From contig CALCUD010000111.1 of assembly GCA_937906775.1 (NCBI GenBank), positions 8,135 through 72,134 of the forward strand: DNA of 64,000 nt, given 5' to 3'. Under the pieces are notes generated by a model. That model worked only from the letters and a program-made list of their open reading frames with translations, ran no database searches and had not been told where the DNA came from. Position 1 is the first letter of the stretch. The number at the start of each line of letters is the position of its first letter. The DNA comes from an uncultured Clostridia bacterium (lineage in GTDB: Bacteria > Bacillota > Clostridia > Christensenellales > Aristaeellaceae). Made by a program: the position numbers and the translations under genes. Shown here piece after piece: positions 62,690 to 64,000 of this stretch.

Positions 62690-63865
62690 ATGAAAAAAGG
62701 GTTTGCTGTATTGGTTGCTTTGATACTGGCTCTGTGTGCCGTCATGACCGCTATGGCGGATGACATCACCCTGAAAATCTGGGATGGCCAGGAAGATCAG
62801 GAACTGCTGGCTGAACTTTGTGAGAAGTATGCCGCCGAGCATCCTGAAAACAACTACACATTCAATTACGGTGTTGTAGGAACTGCCGACGCCAGTGCGA
62901 GATATCTGGAAGATCCCGCTGCTGCCGCGGATGTGTTTGTTTATCCGGATGATCAGTTGATCCGTCTTGCTCAGGCCGACGCGCTTTACGAAGTGACCCG
63001 GAACCATGACGCTATTGTGGAAGCCAACTCTGCAGGTTCCGTGAAGGCTGCGACATACAACGGAACTTTGTTCGGTTATCCCGAAACTGCTGATAACGGC
63101 TATTTCCTGTTCTATGACAAGTCCGTTTTAACTGAAGAAGATATCCGGACGCTGGACGGCATTCTGGCAGCAGCGGAAAAAGCCGGAAAGCAGTTTAACT
63201 TTGATGTGGCGAACGGCTGGTATCTGGCTTCGTTCTTCCTTGGCAACGGATGTGTGATCACACTGGATGAAAACGGAAACCAGATTTGCGATTTCAATAA
63301 TGAAAAAGGTCTGGAAGCTGCTCAGGCTGTTGCCGCTATGTGCGCTTCCCCCGCATTCCTGCCCGGTGATCAGAACATCCTGACAGGAACGATCGGCGAT
63401 ACTGTATGCGCCGGAGTTTGCGGAACCTGGGTCGCTGACGCTGTGAAGGAAAGGCTGGGCGATAACTATGCCGCTGCCAAGCTGCCGACCTTCACCGTCA
63501 ACGGACAGCAGGTCCAGATGGGTTCCTTCGGCGGATGCAAGATCCTGGGCGTCAATACCCAGAGCGCGTATCCCGTCGAAGCTATGCAGCTGGCTGAATA
63601 TCTGACCAGCGAAGCTTCTCAGGCCCGTCGCTTCGAAGTGCGCGGATACGGCCCCAGCAATGTGAACGTAGCGGCAAGTGACGCGATCGCTTCCGATCCT
63701 GCTTTGTCCGCTCTGGCTGCTCAGAGTGAATATGCAGTAACCCAGCTGATCATTGGCGATTTCTGGACCCCTGCCACCGCTTTCGGTAATGAACTGATCG
63801 CTGATCCCGGCGCAGAACTTCAGAGCATGCTGGATAAATGGGTTGAGCAGACTGTAGCTCAGTAA
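62690..63865 (+). CDS. carbohydrate ABC transporter substrate-binding protein
   Basis: This 391-residue protein has a signal peptide (KKGFAVLVALILALCAVMTA) ending AMAD rather than a lipobox. A maltose-type binding fold follows: LKIWDGQEDQELLAELCEKY, AADVFVYPDDQL, GYPETADNGYFLFYDKS and VCGTWVADAVKERLG. AAAGGAGG precedes the ATG. The absence of a lipobox Cys is unusual for a Gram-positive binding protein. It leads an operon with a permease (63928), and a terminator between them would keep the binding protein in excess. Confidence 0.92.
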   Translation: MKKGFAVLVALILALCAVMTAMADDITLKIWDGQEDQELLAELCEKYAAEHPENNYTFNYGVVGTADASARYLEDPAAAADVFVYPDDQLIRLAQADALYEVTRNHDAIVEANSAGSVKAATYNGTLFGYPETADNGYFLFYDKSVLTEEDIRTLDGILAAAEKAGKQFNFDVANGWYLASFFLGNGCVITLDENGNQICDFNNEKGLEAAQAVAAMCASPAFLPGDQNILTGTIGDTVCAGVCGTWVADAVKERLGDNYAAAKLPTFTVNGQQVQMGSFGGCKILGVNTQSAYPVEAMQLAEYLTSEASQARRFEVRGYGPSNVNVAASDAIASDPALSALAAQSEYAVTQLIIGDFWTPATAFGNELIADPGAELQSMLDKWVEQTVAQ

Positions 63866-63875
63866 ATGCATTCAG

Positions 63876-63915
63876 CCGGCTGTTCCGGTTCATTCCGGAG
63901 CAGCCGGTATTTTTC
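63876..63915 (+). terminator. attenuator between binding protein and permease
   Basis: CCGGCTGTTCCGG pairs with CCGGAGCAGCCGG with one G-U pair around TTCATT (63876-63907), followed by TATTTTTC. Confidence 0.8.
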
Positions 63916-63927
63916 AAGAGGGATAAA

Positions 63928-64000
63928 ATGAAAAAGATAACCGGCTTTTTTCGTATGATCCGTGACGGAGACTGGAGCGTAAAGCTCTCCTGTATCCTGA
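63928..64000 (+). CDS. sugar ABC transporter permease, 5' end
   Basis: Only 24 residues are visible: MKKITGFFRMIRDGDWSVKL then SCIL. The basic N-terminus, RDGDW-type turn and position after the binding protein are typical of MalF-type permeases. AGAGGG precedes the ATG. The gene runs off the right edge. Confidence 0.75.
   Translation, partial: MKKITGFFRMIRDGDWSVKLSCIL

Noticed and set aside
1..64000. tRNA, rRNA and CRISPR arrays
   Set aside because: No cloverleaf-like segment ending in the usual T-arm sequence, no rRNA-like sequence and no regularly spaced direct repeats were noticed; a tRNAscan-type search would settle it.

Overview
The window looks like the chromosome of an anaerobic, moderately high-GC Firmicute of the Clostridia (gut or rumen type). 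This is inferred from AGGAGG ribosome binding sites, sigma-A type promoters, a CcpA-like operator, PKTGD sortase signals, GIGGG-repeat surface proteins, Nif11-type RiPP leaders and a BMP/Nup nucleoside ABC operon. No rRNA, tRNA or CRISPR array was seen, and the species cannot be fixed from this sequence alone.

Layout. (1) 1-8.75 kb, visibly AT-richer, all on the minus strand: an HNH-family gene cut by the window edge, a small nucleoside-deoxyribosyltransferase-like protein, a DUF262/GmrSD-type protein, a PC4/YdbC protein and a 1775-residue SF1 helicase-nuclease fusion. It resembles an anti-phage defence island. (2) 8.8-11.3 kb: an acidic hypothetical protein, a CFI-box C-terminal protein and an HTH-like protein. 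(3) 11.6-25.6 kb: a mosaic of phage-type early genes (DUF2815, D5/P4 primase, XRE, WYL, LexA-like, ImmA/IrrE-HTH, ArpU/sigma-like), with no integrase, terminase or capsid gene visible. It holds a duplicated ~115-bp element with inverted arms that may be a replication origin, and a large sortase-anchored protein. An MFS transporter closes it.

(4) 26.9-39.4 kb: a radical-SAM RiPP cluster. It has two precursor peptides with Nif11-type leaders, two SPASM radical SAM enzymes, a C39-peptidase ABC exporter, a second ABC exporter, two short membrane-fusion-like proteins and a second GIGGG surface protein inside the run. One precursor core has three CxC-x2-GG units; the other carries a putative CxxC metal ribbon. 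(5) 39.7-46.6 kb: small Cys-rich and small hypothetical genes, then a nucleoside ABC operon in which the second permease is fused to the BMP substrate-binding protein and which ends with a secreted phosphatase.

(6) 47.1-52.8 kb: a tight minus-strand operon of tyrosine-phosphatase-like protein, nucleotidyltransferase, MATE/ATPase and radical SAM enzyme, facing a 29-codon Trp-rich peptide gene with its own strong RBS and terminator. I could not match this arrangement to a named system, and it is the most novel-looking locus here. (7) 52.9-64 kb: a hybrid histidine kinase with tandemly duplicated sensor repeats; an esterase / acyltransferase / acyl-AMP ligase / acyl carrier protein cassette; GNAT; a TRIC-type channel; and the start of a carbohydrate ABC operon with a cre-like operator.
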